A stretch of 64,000 nt of DNA from Gemmobacter caeni (GCF_003054195.1 NZ_QBKP01000001.1:1-64000), one strand, 5' to 3'. Numbered from the stretch's first letter, positions 1 to 7,930 are shown. Program-made: numbers and translations. The notes: a model not told the origin generated them from the letters alone.

Positions 1-284
1 CCATCCGCCGTCTTCGAACGCCTCCGTCATGCGCATGACCACGATCCATGCCCAAGCTGAACGAAAGCGGCAGGACAGGTCCGTCTGCCGCGCGGAAAAG
101 CGGCTCTGCCGGGCCAGAATGCTGCGGGTTCGAGGCTTGATCCACCCGACTTCGGCCGTTTGCGCGACGACAGACACCGCTCGGGGCGAAAAACGCTTGC
201 CCAGCGAGCAAAATCAGGCGATCTTGAAGTCAAGCGGCAGGCCACTTGGGGAATGTCGGTTTCCACAGGGCGGGGCGCACAGGC
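1..284. other. Left-edge intergenic region
   Basis: No gene can be supported here. At the extreme left, a minus-strand reading from an ATG at 36-34 gives MRMTEAFEDGGW and runs off the window, so the 5' end of a leftward gene is possible but too short to call. The rest is probably the shared upstream region of that possible gene and the DMT gene at 285. No clear hairpin or repeat was seen. Confidence 0.3.
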
Positions 285-1127
285 ATGACTCCCTTCGTTT
301 TTGCGGCCGTGCTGATTTCCGCCGCCATGCACGCAAGCTGGAACGCGCTGGTGAAGGTGCAGGGCGACCGCTTCGCCTCGATCACGCTGACCTCGTTCGG
401 CATGATGGTCTCGGCCGCGCCGTTCCTGTTGGTCGTCGATGTGCCGGGTCCGAAAGTGTGGCCCTGGATCATCGCGTCCGTCATCATCCATATCGGCTAC
501 CGGCTGTTCCTGATCCGTGCCTATGAGCATGGCGACCTGGCGCAGGCCTATCCGCTGGCGCGCGGCACCGCGCCGCTGATGACCGCCGTCGGCGGCGTCT
601 TCGTGCTGTCGGAGGTGCCGAGCGGCCTGGCGATGCTGGGCATCCTGCTGCTTTCGCTCGGCACGCTCCTGATGTCGCTGCGTGGCGGGCAGGCGGCGGT
701 GCCGAACCGCGCCGCGGTCGGCTATGCGCTGACGACGTCGCTGTGCATCGCCTGCTACACGCTGACGGACGGCAGCGGCGTGCGGCTGGCGCCGACGGCC
801 GCGAGCTATGCGGCCTGGCTGTTCGTCTGCGACGGGCTGTGCGCCGTCGTCATCGGGTTCTTCTATCGCGGGCGTGGCCTTCTCGCCGCATCCGGACGCG
901 AATGGGCCAGCGGGATCGTCGCCGGGGTTCTCAGCGCCGCCGCCTATGCCATTGCCATGTGGGCGATGACCCAGGCGCATGTCGCCTCCGTCGCCTCGCT
1001 CAGGGAGACCTCGATCCTGTTCGCCATGCTGATCTCCGTGTTCGCGCTCGGCGAGCGCATGACGGGTTGGCGCGGTGCCGCGGCGCTGTCCATCGTCGCC
1101 GGGGTCATCGCGCTGAGGATGGGGTAG
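285..1127 (+). CDS. EamA/DMT-family transporter
   Basis: Predicted inner-membrane exporter of the drug/metabolite transporter superfamily; the substrate is unknown. The 280-residue product is almost entirely hydrophobic, with about ten membrane segments arranged as two EamA repeats (roughly residues 3-130 and 140-278). The second repeat ends in the typical LGERMTGWRGAAALSIVAG pattern. I chose the ATG at 285 (MTPFVFAAVL) because the in-frame TTG at 246 would add a non-membrane leader. Base composition is host-like. It ends 24 bases before the convergent chimeric ORF at 1151-1774, so it is the last normal gene before the island. Confidence 0.85.
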   Translation: MTPFVFAAVLISAAMHASWNALVKVQGDRFASITLTSFGMMVSAAPFLLVVDVPGPKVWPWIIASVIIHIGYRLFLIRAYEHGDLAQAYPLARGTAPLMTAVGGVFVLSEVPSGLAMLGILLLSLGTLLMSLRGGQAAVPNRAAVGYALTTSLCIACYTLTDGSGVRLAPTAASYAAWLFVCDGLCAVVIGFFYRGRGLLAASGREWASGIVAGVLSAAAYAIAMWAMTQAHVASVASLRETSILFAMLISVFALGERMTGWRGAAALSIVAGVIALRMG

Positions 1128-1150
1128 CGCGCGAGCGGCGGCGGCGGGAT

Positions 1151-1774
1151 CTACACTGTTGCCGCCAAGTCGAGATCGATCACCAGCAGGCCGTCGGTGC
1201 CGCCCGCGAGCGCCGCCACCAGCCGCGCGCCGGCGCGCTGATGTTCGGGATGCGCCAGATAGGCGTCGCGCGCGGCTTCGTCGTCGAAATCGACGGTGAA
1301 GCTGTGGGTGAAGCCCCGCGCGAAAGGCTCCGGGCTGACATTGGCGGAAAAACGCACCGGCCCCATGCCGCCGACATGTTCGCGTAGCGCCTCCAGGTCG
1401 GCACGGATCGCGGCTTTCTCGTCTGTCGGGACATCGTCAATAGATTCCTCAACTAACGCTCCGGCGCAAATACCGGATGGTTCAGCACTCACGATCACCT
1501 TCCCGGCGGGCACATAGAGTGTGACCTTCTCACCAGGCCTGATATTGGCGGCATGTAAGGCGTTAATGTAAACTTTGGTAGCACATGCTCCGCCATAAAT
1601 TCCTTCGTCACGCTTTACGATTAGGATACCCTTGTCAGGGCCAGGATCTGAGAAAGACTTCGAGAAAACCCTACTAATCGCCACCTCTTTTGCTGAATCA
1701 TTAGGTAAGGTTTTGGATGAGCATGCAGCAAGAATTGATGCGCAAGTTGTTAAAAATATTATGCCTTTAATCAT
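1151..1774 (-). CDS. Chimeric ORF: lipoprotein N-half fused to truncated Dabb domain
   Basis: The 207-residue product has two unrelated halves. Residues 1-18 form a lipoprotein signal with lipobox LAAC (Cys18). Residues 35-108 resemble small periplasmic lipoproteins with an IVKRDEG...GACATKVYIN pattern and a PAGKVIVSAEP segment. From about residue 117 (nt 1426) the protein becomes a stress-responsive alpha/beta-barrel (Dabb) domain, with ANVSPEPFARGFTHSF and AYLAHPEHQRAG, but it lacks the first 15 or so residues of that family (the MIRHIVL-type strand). The N-half is visibly lower in GC than the C-half. I infer that island DNA integrated into a Dabb gene and fused it to a truncated lipoprotein gene. 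Whether the fusion is expressed is unknown. Confidence 0.7.
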   Translation of the reverse strand: MIKGIIFLTTCASILAACSSKTLPNDSAKEVAISRVFSKSFSDPGPDKGILIVKRDEGIYGGACATKVYINALHAANIRPGEKVTLYVPAGKVIVSAEPSGICAGALVEESIDDVPTDEKAAIRADLEALREHVGGMGPVRFSANVSPEPFARGFTHSFTVDFDDEAARDAYLAHPEHQRAGARLVAALAGGTDGLLVIDLDLAATV

Positions 1775-1816
1775 GCCTAATGACTTTCATCAATGAGCCG
1801 CGTATCGAGCTAGGCC

Positions 1817-2431
1817 TCAAGTGGGAGAAAATAACATATTACCGTCTGTGATCCGGTCTTTGGTCAGGAGATAGTAAGCGTATCCACCAACGATCACGAT
1901 GGCGACAAAGCCTGTCGCTATGGCCACATTGACCGCCATAGGAACACCTGCAACAAGAATGACTTCATTTGCTGCGATTGCATTCGAGAGGGCAATGGAT
2001 TTGATGATGGGGAAACCCGCCACGGCTCCAGCAGTTGATTGCCCAATCAACGCGCCTGCTGTGGCTGACGCAGCGAATAGTTTTGCACTAACTGCACTTG
2101 TTACTGTTGCGGAGGCAAGCAAGACGCTGGTGGGGCCAAGGGCTAGGATTGAAACCGTTGCTGTAGCAGTGCCAAAAGTAGCCGCTATGAACGCGCCAGC
2201 GGTGGCTCCGGCTATAGCGGTAACTTTCGTAGCAATCGCCGTCGCCCCAGAAGCGACGATTGCGGTGCCCGCAGACGCAGACAGAAAGGCTGTCGCACCC
2301 GTGCCTACTACAGCGGCCCCTGCGATTTTAGCAGCAACAAAAGCATCCCGATGATCAATTACACCATCCCCATTGACATCAAGGGTCGCCATCATCTTGT
2401 TTTTCGCTGCGATGAGCTTCTTGGCTGGCAT
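1817..2431 (-). CDS. Hydrophobic Ala/Val-rich protein with one EF-hand loop
   Basis: I do not recognise a family for this 204-residue protein. Residues 18-30 (DVNGDGVIDHRDA) are a near-perfect EF-hand or dockerin-type calcium loop. Residues 33 to about 195 are an unbroken run rich in Ala, Gly, Thr, Val and Ile, with small-xxx-small spacing suggestive of packed transmembrane helices. A final membrane segment near 170-190 ends in YAYYLLTKDR. The lower GC and lack of host-like neighbours place it in the island. It lies upstream of the chimeric ORF on the same strand with a 42-base gap, so the two may be co-transcribed. It may be a pore-like or envelope protein; this is inference. Confidence 0.55.
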   Translation of the reverse strand: MPAKKLIAAKNKMMATLDVNGDGVIDHRDAFVAAKIAGAAVVGTGATAFLSASAGTAIVASGATAIATKVTAIAGATAGAFIAATFGTATATVSILALGPTSVLLASATVTSAVSAKLFAASATAGALIGQSTAGAVAGFPIIKSIALSNAIAANEVILVAGVPMAVNVAIATGFVAIVIVGGYAYYLLTKDRITDGNMLFSPT

Positions 2432-2580
2432 GCCTAGTCACTTCAATGGGTTGCGTCCACCTCAATAATTAGAAACTTTACTCGTTTTTTGCCCCTTCAC
2501 AATAGGCTTTTGCCTGACGCGTACAAGAAAAGAGAGATTCCTCCCGTATATGAATTAGGAAGTAGAAACAGGAGCTTACC

Positions 2581-2748
2581 ATGAAGGCGTTCAATATTTT
2601 TGGCTTAGCCGGAGGTTTTCTTTTCGCAACGCGTGGCTGGATCAGCCTTATGTTGGTGGTGTGGGTGGCAGGCCGGGTCAGTCATGGGCTGGCCATGGCC
2701 TTGTTCAAGGAGTGCCTGAAGGCAGGGTGGTTCGGTGGAACCCGGTGA
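2581..2748 (+). CDS. Small membrane protein (55 aa), first of an overlapping pair
   Basis: The ATG at 2581 follows an AGGAG at 2570-2574 with ideal spacing of six bases. The 55-residue product starts MKAFNIFGLAGG, has a hydrophobic stretch (about residues 20-45, ISLMLVVWVAGRVSHGLAMAL) and ends KAGWFGGTR. It overlaps the next ORF (GTG at 2735) by 14 bases in another frame, which suggests translational coupling. No family was recognised. Its position just upstream of a broken integrase suggests it belongs to the mobile element. Confidence 0.5.
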   Translation: MKAFNIFGLAGGFLFATRGWISLMLVVWVAGRVSHGLAMALFKECLKAGWFGGTR

Positions 2749-2941
2749 TGTGGTGGTGATCCGGGACTTTGACGAGGTGCCCGAGCATCTGTTCCGCGTC
2801 GCACAGGTGCTGGTGGGCGGCATTACGGGGGTGGCTCTGACAGGGCCGCTGGCGGGCGAATACGGGGAGCCGGAACGCTCGATGATACTCAGGGTTCTGG
2901 ACCCCGAAGAGGCAGGGCAGGGAACCTCGTTATCCCTGTAA
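2735..2941 (+). CDS. Small conserved-looking hypothetical protein (68 aa)
   Basis: The product begins at a GTG (EPGDVVVIRDFDEVPEHLF) and contains a GITGVALTGPLAGEYGEP core. It resembles short hypothetical proteins that sit beside integrases and plasmid genes in Rhodobacteraceae, judged from memory and not from a search. The predicted fold is mostly beta and the protein is acidic. It overlaps the upstream 55-codon ORF by 14 bases and ends 69 bases before the integrase remnant. Function is unknown. A later start at the GTG at 2750 is possible. Confidence 0.5.
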   Translation: MEPGDVVVIRDFDEVPEHLFRVAQVLVGGITGVALTGPLAGEYGEPERSMILRVLDPEEAGQGTSLSL

Positions 2942-3010
2942 GCCAAGGCGAAGCATCAGAAAAATCAGGATCAACTCGAAACTGGGGCCTTTGCCCCAAA
3001 AGGAGGACGC

Positions 3011-3811
3011 ATGTCCGTTCGTATTCAGTATGCCTATCTCAAGCAACAGACGTGGCTTTACCGCCGCAACTACCCCAAGGAACTGCAAGCCGTTCTCGGG
3101 CAGGCCTACAAGCAGTCGCTCAAGACCGGGGATGCCCGGATTGCAAAGGCACGGGCTGCCGAGGTCAATGCAAAGTATGAGGAGATCATTGCAAAGGCCA
3201 AGGCGGGGCAGAAGGTGGAGAAGCCCGAACCTGTCAAGGTTCAGCCTGCGGTCTTTACCCCGGTCGTGGTGGTGGGCAAAAAGACCGTGGCCGAACTGGC
3301 GCGGGACTACCTGAACCGCCGTTCGGGAGAGTTGCAGCAAGGCGGATTCAAGTCGGTGCGGTTCTCGGTGGGGCTGTTCGTCTCGGCCTTCGGGGCAAAA
3401 CCGATCGGGGCAATACGCAGGGAAGATGCCCTGTCCTTCCAGCGGCGGGTTGCCCTTCTCGGCCCGAATGTCGGCAAGTCCGGCAAGACCAAGGGTTTCG
3501 GGCTGGACCGGTTGGTGGACCTGAGCACGGGGGACAGGATCAGCGCCAGAACCCAGAAGCGTACCGTGGGGCAGGTGGGGCACTTCATGGACTGGGCGGT
3601 CTATGAAGGTCAGCTTTCAGAGAACCCCTTTACGATGGTTCGGGTGGAGGTGAAGGGGAAACCCCGAAGCTATGCCGCCTTGACCGATGACGAGGTGCGC
3701 AGGTTGACCGCAGTGGAGGACGGGAGGATTGGCGCTGTCCTGACCACCTGCCTGTTGACCGGGATGCGGGCGGGAGAAGCTGTGGGACTGGTCAGGGAGG
3801 ATCTGGTCTGA
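3011..3811 (+). pseudogene. Tyrosine recombinase/integrase, C-terminally broken
   Basis: An AGGAGG (3001-3006) precedes the ATG. Residues 8-65 look like the DUF6538 N-terminal domain common in rhodobacterial phage integrases (QQTWLYRRNYPKEL, LKTGDARIAKARAAEV). Residues 90-215 form the core-binding domain, and the catalytic domain starts near 225. The first catalytic Arg box is present (LLTGMRAGEAVGL), but an in-frame TGA ends the ORF at REDLV. The H-x-x-R box and the nucleophilic Tyr are missing. Beyond the stop the DNA still reads KDNLGW, then continues only with frame changes to about 3866. It is therefore a decayed, inactive integrase, and the rest of the element was probably lost with its C-terminus. 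Confidence 0.85.
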
Positions 3812-3880
3812 AAGGACAATCTGGGCTGGTTCGCCTGATCCCGAGGTTCTCGGGCTGACAGTGTTCTAGGAGTAAAGAGT

Positions 3881-4252
3881 ATGACCGCCGAACTGACCGG
3901 CCTGATTATCAAGCTGGAAGCGCAAACCCGCCAGCTTCAACGCGACTTCTCCCGCGCCAATGCGATACAGGCCAAGGCGTCGCGCCAGATGGAACAGAAG
4001 GCCAAGCAAAGCGCCGACAAGATCGCCGCAACCTATGAAGGCATGGGTGGGCGGATCGGCGCGGCCTTCAAAAGCCTCCCCGATACCGCCTATGACCGCC
4101 TGCTGTCTGATCTGGCCGGGGCCTTCATGGCCGCCGCCACCAGCACCGGCACCGACCTGCGCGACAAGCTGGCCGAGGTGCTGGCCGCTGCGGACGTTCT
4201 GCCTGAGGCTTGCCGGGGGAATTTTGCGGAAGGGGTGGCGGTGGCGGCGTGA
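3881..4252 (+). CDS. Short phage tail tape-measure-like fragment
   Basis: This ORF of 123 codons has a good AGGAG eight bases before the ATG. Residues 1-60 (LTGLIIKLEAQTRQLQRDFSRAN, then KASRQMEQKAKQSADKIAATY) match the coiled-coil N-terminus I associate with rhodobacterial phage tail tape-measure proteins, which are normally many hundreds of residues long. After about residue 65 the sequence changes to DRLLSDLAGAFMAAATSTGTD and stops at 4252. It is most likely a truncated or rearranged prophage relic. The assignment is from memory and moderate at best; a standalone coiled-coil protein is the alternative. Confidence 0.45.
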   Translation: MTAELTGLIIKLEAQTRQLQRDFSRANAIQAKASRQMEQKAKQSADKIAATYEGMGGRIGAAFKSLPDTAYDRLLSDLAGAFMAAATSTGTDLRDKLAEVLAAADVLPEACRGNFAEGVAVAA

Positions 4253-4513
4253 TGGAAAGTTTTCAAAACGACTGTAATTTAGTCTGTTCACTGAAAATTC
4301 TGCCGCATATGTGGGCGAAAAATAAAAAACAGCCAAAAACGCAAAATCTTGAAATTGCCTACGGCAGAAAAATTCTGGCTCGTGCAGTCACGAATCACGG
4401 CAAAATGCCCTGACAGACGGCGGAAGGCCAACCCGGCCTCGGAAACTGAGAAGGCTTCCGCCCCTGTCCTGAGACTATCGACTACCAAACGCAATCAGAC
4501 ATGAGGTTCTGAA
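4253..4513. other. AT-rich non-coding stretch with inverted repeats
   Basis: This is the most AT-rich part of the island and shows no credible ORF. TTCTGCCG at 4298-4305 is repeated in inverted form as CGGCAGAA at 4362-4369, with partly matching A/T flanks (AAAATTCTGCCG against CGGCAGAAAAATT). A second small palindrome, CAGAA-AAA-TTCTG, overlaps the right arm at 4365-4377. It may hold the promoter or operator of the gene at 4568. No function is proven. Confidence 0.35.
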
Positions 4514-4567
4514 ATGAACATTAAACTTTCGTCCATCACTGAAACCAACATCCAGAAGGAGGCCGAT

Positions 4568-5098
4568 ATGGCTATGGATAACACGAACACGCCCGAAACC
4601 GCAACCGCCGAGGCGGGCCACTTGGAGGCCGTCTATGGCGGTGGAACTCGGTTCGTCATGCGGGACGTCGCCTTTGATATGCTGTTGGACATGGACAGCC
4701 TTCAAAGTGCTGTGCGTCAGGCCTTGTGTGGCATCACGAACGGAACCACCGAAGCCTTTCTTGAGGTGTTTTCCGAATCCGAACATGCTGTCCCGGTGTA
4801 TGAATTTTTTGTCGGTGAAACCGGCAAGTTTATGTTTGAACTGCGCGAGGCGACTGTGAAGGCCTTGACCCGGTCCGATACCGCCGCGCAGGCAGAGCTC
4901 GCGGATGTGCTGGTGCACTGGAATATTCTGCCGGAACGTCTGGCGGAGCTTTATCGCGCGACTGAGGAGGCCGAGCGTCTGGTGAATGACTTGGCCGAGA
5001 AGGCGCGGGGCGGCTCTGATATCGCGCTCGTGGCGCTTCTTACGGCTAAGGAATCTTGTCTGGCTATGGTCGCTGATATTGAGAAGCTGGCGGCCTGA
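4568..5098 (+). CDS. Hypothetical acidic, helical island protein
   Basis: I do not recognise this 176-residue protein. I chose the ATG at 4568 (MAMDNTNTPETATAEAG) because a strong AGAAGGAGG lies six or so bases upstream; an in-frame ATG at 4514 would add 18 residues. Residues 20-110 are mixed and include FVMRDVAFDMLLDMDSL. Residues 110-176 are strongly helical and Ala/Glu/Leu-rich (AELYRATEEAERLVNDLAEKA). A strong intrinsic terminator follows directly at 5108-5137, so it is probably a monocistronic gene. There are no membrane segments or signal peptide. Context suggests phage or mobile-element cargo. Confidence 0.55.
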   Translation: MAMDNTNTPETATAEAGHLEAVYGGGTRFVMRDVAFDMLLDMDSLQSAVRQALCGITNGTTEAFLEVFSESEHAVPVYEFFVGETGKFMFELREATVKALTRSDTAAQAELADVLVHWNILPERLAELYRATEEAERLVNDLAEKARGGSDIALVALLTAKESCLAMVADIEKLAA

Positions 5099-5107
5099 CC
5101 GCGACCA

Positions 5108-5137
5108 AAACGGGCGCCTTCACTGGCGCCCGTTTTT
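5108..5137 (+). terminator. Strong intrinsic terminator
   Basis: An 11-bp stem (AAACGGGCGCC at 5108-5118 pairing with GGCGCCCGTTT from 5125) has a six-base loop and is followed by a T run. It lies ten bases after the stop of the gene ending at 5098. Confidence 0.9.
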
Positions 5138-5485
5138 CTTTCCATCCCAACCGACATTCCTCGGCCCGCGCGTATGAATAGGTATGCGGTGGACACGCCG
5201 GGCCGAGGCTTCTGGCCGAATGTGTTGCGATCAGTCGGAAAGTGCGCGGGTCTATTCACGCCCATCAACCCCGACATGGCACGGCGGCAAAGTTCTCCGC
5301 TGCGCGGTGCCAGTTCTGGTTCGTTTCAAACCAATGGGAAGGGCGGGGCGTTTGCCTCGCCTTTTTCTTCATCCCGTGGAGAGTCGCAACTGTGGTTCCC
5401 GGCCCATGTGGAACACCCACAAGACTGTAACACATGGCGACACGGCCATGTTATTAAGTCTTTGATTTTAAAGGGAAAATTTGAT
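5138..5485. other. Island right end, no supported gene
   Basis: No ORF here looks coding. The only structure is a second terminator-like hairpin at 5342-5366 with no gene directly before it. The DNA becomes AT-rich at 5440-5485, immediately before the 3' end of tRNA-Gln. No copy of the tRNA 3' end was found elsewhere in the window apart from the second tRNA, so an att direct repeat cannot be shown. Confidence 0.35.
5342..5366 (+). terminator. Terminator-like hairpin
   Basis: GGCGGGGC (5342-5349) pairs with GCCTCGCC (5354-5361) through one G-U pair, has a GTTT loop and is followed by five T. It may end a short transcript or be a remnant of a lost gene. Confidence 0.55.
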
Positions 5486-5560
<75 letters not shown>

Positions 5561-5572
5561 ACCGTGGGGCGG

Positions 5573-5601
5573 TGTTTAGTCAAAGCCGCGCCCCCTGACA
5601 A
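5573..5601 (-). promoter_or_regulatory. Promoter of tRNA-Gln copy 1
   Basis: Read on the minus strand: -35 TTGTCA (5601-5596), a 17-base spacer and -10 TAAACA (5578-5573), ending 12 bases before the mature tRNA 5' end. The second tRNA copy has the same layout, which supports the call. Confidence 0.65.
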
Positions 5602-5701
5602 GAGGGTCTGAAAGGAATTTCGAAAGTTTTGTGAAATATGAAGGACTTGCGGGCCAAAGTTAAGTCTTTGGTGCACTGGGCAGGTCATACTGTGGAGGAT
5701 T

Positions 5702-5776
<75 letters not shown>

Positions 5777-5788
5777 ACCGTGCGGCGG

Positions 5789-5817
5789 TGTTTAGCCAAG
5801 CTTCGCGGAGGGTGCAA
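5789..5817 (-). promoter_or_regulatory. Promoter of tRNA-Gln copy 2
   Basis: Minus-strand -35 TTGCAC (5817-5812), a 17-base spacer and -10 TAAACA (5794-5789). The -10 and its downstream flank match copy 1 exactly, while the spacer differs. Confidence 0.65.
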
Positions 5818-5858
5818 GAGGCTTTTGCAGGCTTTCCGACCTGTGCTAAGCCGCCCGC

Positions 5859-7037
5859 ATGACCGAAGTGGATGCAATCATTCTTGGGGCCGGGGCGGCC
5901 GGGCTTTTTGCCGGGATCGAAGCGGCGCGGCGAGGCCGTCGCGTGCTGGTGGTCGATCATGCGAAGGCTGCGGGCGAGAAGATTCGCATCTCGGGCGGCG
6001 GGCGCTGCAACTTTACCAATCTCGACATCCGGGCCGAACGCTTTCTGTCGAGGAACCCGCATTTCGCGCTGTCGGCGCTGAAACGTTATACCCAATGGGA
6101 TTTCATCGCGCGGCTGGATGCGGCGGGAATCGCCTGGCATGAAAAGACGCTGGGGCAGTTGTTCTGCGATGGCTCGGCCACTCAGATCGTGCAAATGCTG
6201 ACCCGGCATCTGGCCCAGGCGGGTGGCATGCTGTGGCTCGGGACAGAGCTGGGGGCGGTGACGCGGGACGGGCCGGGTTTTCGCGTCGAGACCGCGCGCG
6301 GCGCGGTGATGGCGCAAAGCGTGGTGGTGGCGACGGGCGGCAAGTCGATCCCGAAGATGGGCGCGACCGGCTATGGCTATCGCATCGCCGAGAGCTTCGG
6401 TCTTGGGCTGGAAGAGACACGCCCGGCGCTCGTGCCGCTGACGCTCGCCGCGCAGGAGCTGGAGCGGACGAAGCTGCTGTCCGGCACGGCGGTGACCGGC
6501 AGCGCCAGCCATGGCCGCACGCGGTTCGACGAGGCGGTGCTGTTCACCCATCGCGGGCTGTCGGGGCCTGCGATCCTCCAGATCAGTTCCTATTGGCGCG
6601 AAGGTGATGCGATCACGCTGGACCTCGCAGGCGGTCAGGATGCCGGTGCGGTGCTGCGCGCCCAGCGGCAAAGCGGCGGGCGTATCGCGCTGCGCACGGC
6701 GCTGGCGCGGGTCGTGCCGGAAAAGCTCGCGCGGTATCTGGAGGAAGCTTCGGGCCTGACTGGCAATCTGGCCGATCAGCCGAACGCGGCGCTCGACCAT
6801 CTGGCAGCGCTGGTCCATGCGCATCGCATCACGCCGGTGGGCAGTGAAGGCTATCGCACCGCCGAGGTGACGCTGGGCGGGGTCAGCACCGATATGCTGG
6901 ATGCCCGCACGATGGAGGCGAAGGCTGTACCGGGGCTCTATTTCATCGGCGAGGTTGTGGATGTGACCGGCTGGCTGGGCGGCTACAATTTTCAATGGGC
7001 GTGGTCGTCGGGCTGGGCGGCGGGTCAGGTTATTTGA
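5859..7037 (+). CDS. YhiN/HI0933-family FAD-binding oxidoreductase
   Basis: A flavoprotein of the BaiN/YhiN (HI0933-like) family, often labelled aminoacetone oxidase family; the true substrate is not settled. The 392-residue product shows the N-terminal dinucleotide fold (ILGAGAAGLFAG, residues 8-19), the family signature KIRISGGGRCNFTN (41-54) and the C-terminal FAD motif GEVVDVTGWLGGYNFQWAW near residue 364. Length is normal for the family. The ATG at 5859 lies 42 bases beyond the tRNA-Gln promoter on the opposite strand. Codon use is host-like, so this gene marks the return to core chromosome right of the island. Confidence 0.88.
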   Translation: MTEVDAIILGAGAAGLFAGIEAARRGRRVLVVDHAKAAGEKIRISGGGRCNFTNLDIRAERFLSRNPHFALSALKRYTQWDFIARLDAAGIAWHEKTLGQLFCDGSATQIVQMLTRHLAQAGGMLWLGTELGAVTRDGPGFRVETARGAVMAQSVVVATGGKSIPKMGATGYGYRIAESFGLGLEETRPALVPLTLAAQELERTKLLSGTAVTGSASHGRTRFDEAVLFTHRGLSGPAILQISSYWREGDAITLDLAGGQDAGAVLRAQRQSGGRIALRTALARVVPEKLARYLEEASGLTGNLADQPNAALDHLAALVHAHRITPVGSEGYRTAEVTLGGVSTDMLDARTMEAKAVPGLYFIGEVVDVTGWLGGYNFQWAWSSGWAAGQVI

Positions 7038-7155
7038 ATCTGATAATGATGATTATGTAATATAAACTATCATGCGAAGCCTGAAAACCCTGTAACGCTT
7101 GCATTCCGGCCCGGCGAAGGCCAAAGAACGATCAGCAGCCACAAGGACCGCGCCC

Positions 7156-7851
7156 ATGACCTTCTCCCGCGCCATCAAGATCGCCCCGTCGATCCTTTCC
7201 GCCGATTTCGCCAATTTCGGTGCCGAATGCGAAGCCATCGAGGCGCAAGGCTGCGACTGGGTGCATGTCGATGTGATGGACGGCCACTTCGTTCCGAATC
7301 TGACATTCGGGCCAGCCACTTGCGCGGCGATCCGCAAGCACATCAAGGGCGTGATGGACGTGCATCTGATGATCGCGCCGGTCGATCCTTACATCGATGC
7401 TTTCGCCCAGGCCGGTGCCGATGTTCTGACCGCGCATCTAGAGGCCGGGCCGCATATCCACCGCACGCTTCAGGCGATCCGCGCGCATGGCATCAAGGCG
7501 GGTCTGGCGCTGAACCCGGCGACCGGGCTGGATAGCCTGTCTTATCTGCTCGACATGGTGGATCTGGTCTGCGTGATGACGGTGAACCCCGGCTTTGGTG
7601 GCCAGAAGTTCATTCACAGCCAGGTCGGCAAGGTGCGCGCCCTGCGCGCCATGATCGGCGACCGGCCGATTCACATTGAAATCGACGGCGGTGTGACACC
7701 GGAAACCGCGCCTTTGGTGGCGGCAGCCGGGGCTGATGTTCTGGTCGCGGGTTCGGGCGTGTTCAAGGGTGGCTCGGTTGCTAATCCGGCGCCCTATGGC
7801 GAGAATATCCGGGCCATCCGTGCCGCGGCTGAGGCCGCCCGGCAAGCCTAA
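7156..7851 (+). CDS. rpe: Ribulose-phosphate 3-epimerase
   Basis: Interconverts D-ribulose 5-phosphate and D-xylulose 5-phosphate in the cytosol (pentose phosphate pathway; Calvin cycle if present). The 231-residue TIM barrel shows KIAPSILSADF near the start, the metal and catalytic motif HVDVMDGHFVPN (37-48), HLMI in the next strand, MTVNPGFGGQKF near 141 and the second catalytic Asp in IEIDGGV. The ATG at 7156 fits the family N-terminus; an in-frame TTG at 7099 would add an unlikely 19-residue leader. An AT-rich gap at 7038-7098 probably holds its promoter. It stands alone, with no CBB operon genes nearby. Confidence 0.95.
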   Translation: MTFSRAIKIAPSILSADFANFGAECEAIEAQGCDWVHVDVMDGHFVPNLTFGPATCAAIRKHIKGVMDVHLMIAPVDPYIDAFAQAGADVLTAHLEAGPHIHRTLQAIRAHGIKAGLALNPATGLDSLSYLLDMVDLVCVMTVNPGFGGQKFIHSQVGKVRALRAMIGDRPIHIEIDGGVTPETAPLVAAAGADVLVAGSGVFKGGSVANPAPYGENIRAIRAAAEAARQA

Positions 7852-7930
7852 TACATATTCAATACTTGCAATGTGATTTTTCCGGGGCTATTCCGGCCTG
7901 ATCTGCCGTTCCGGCATGACGGAGTCTGCG

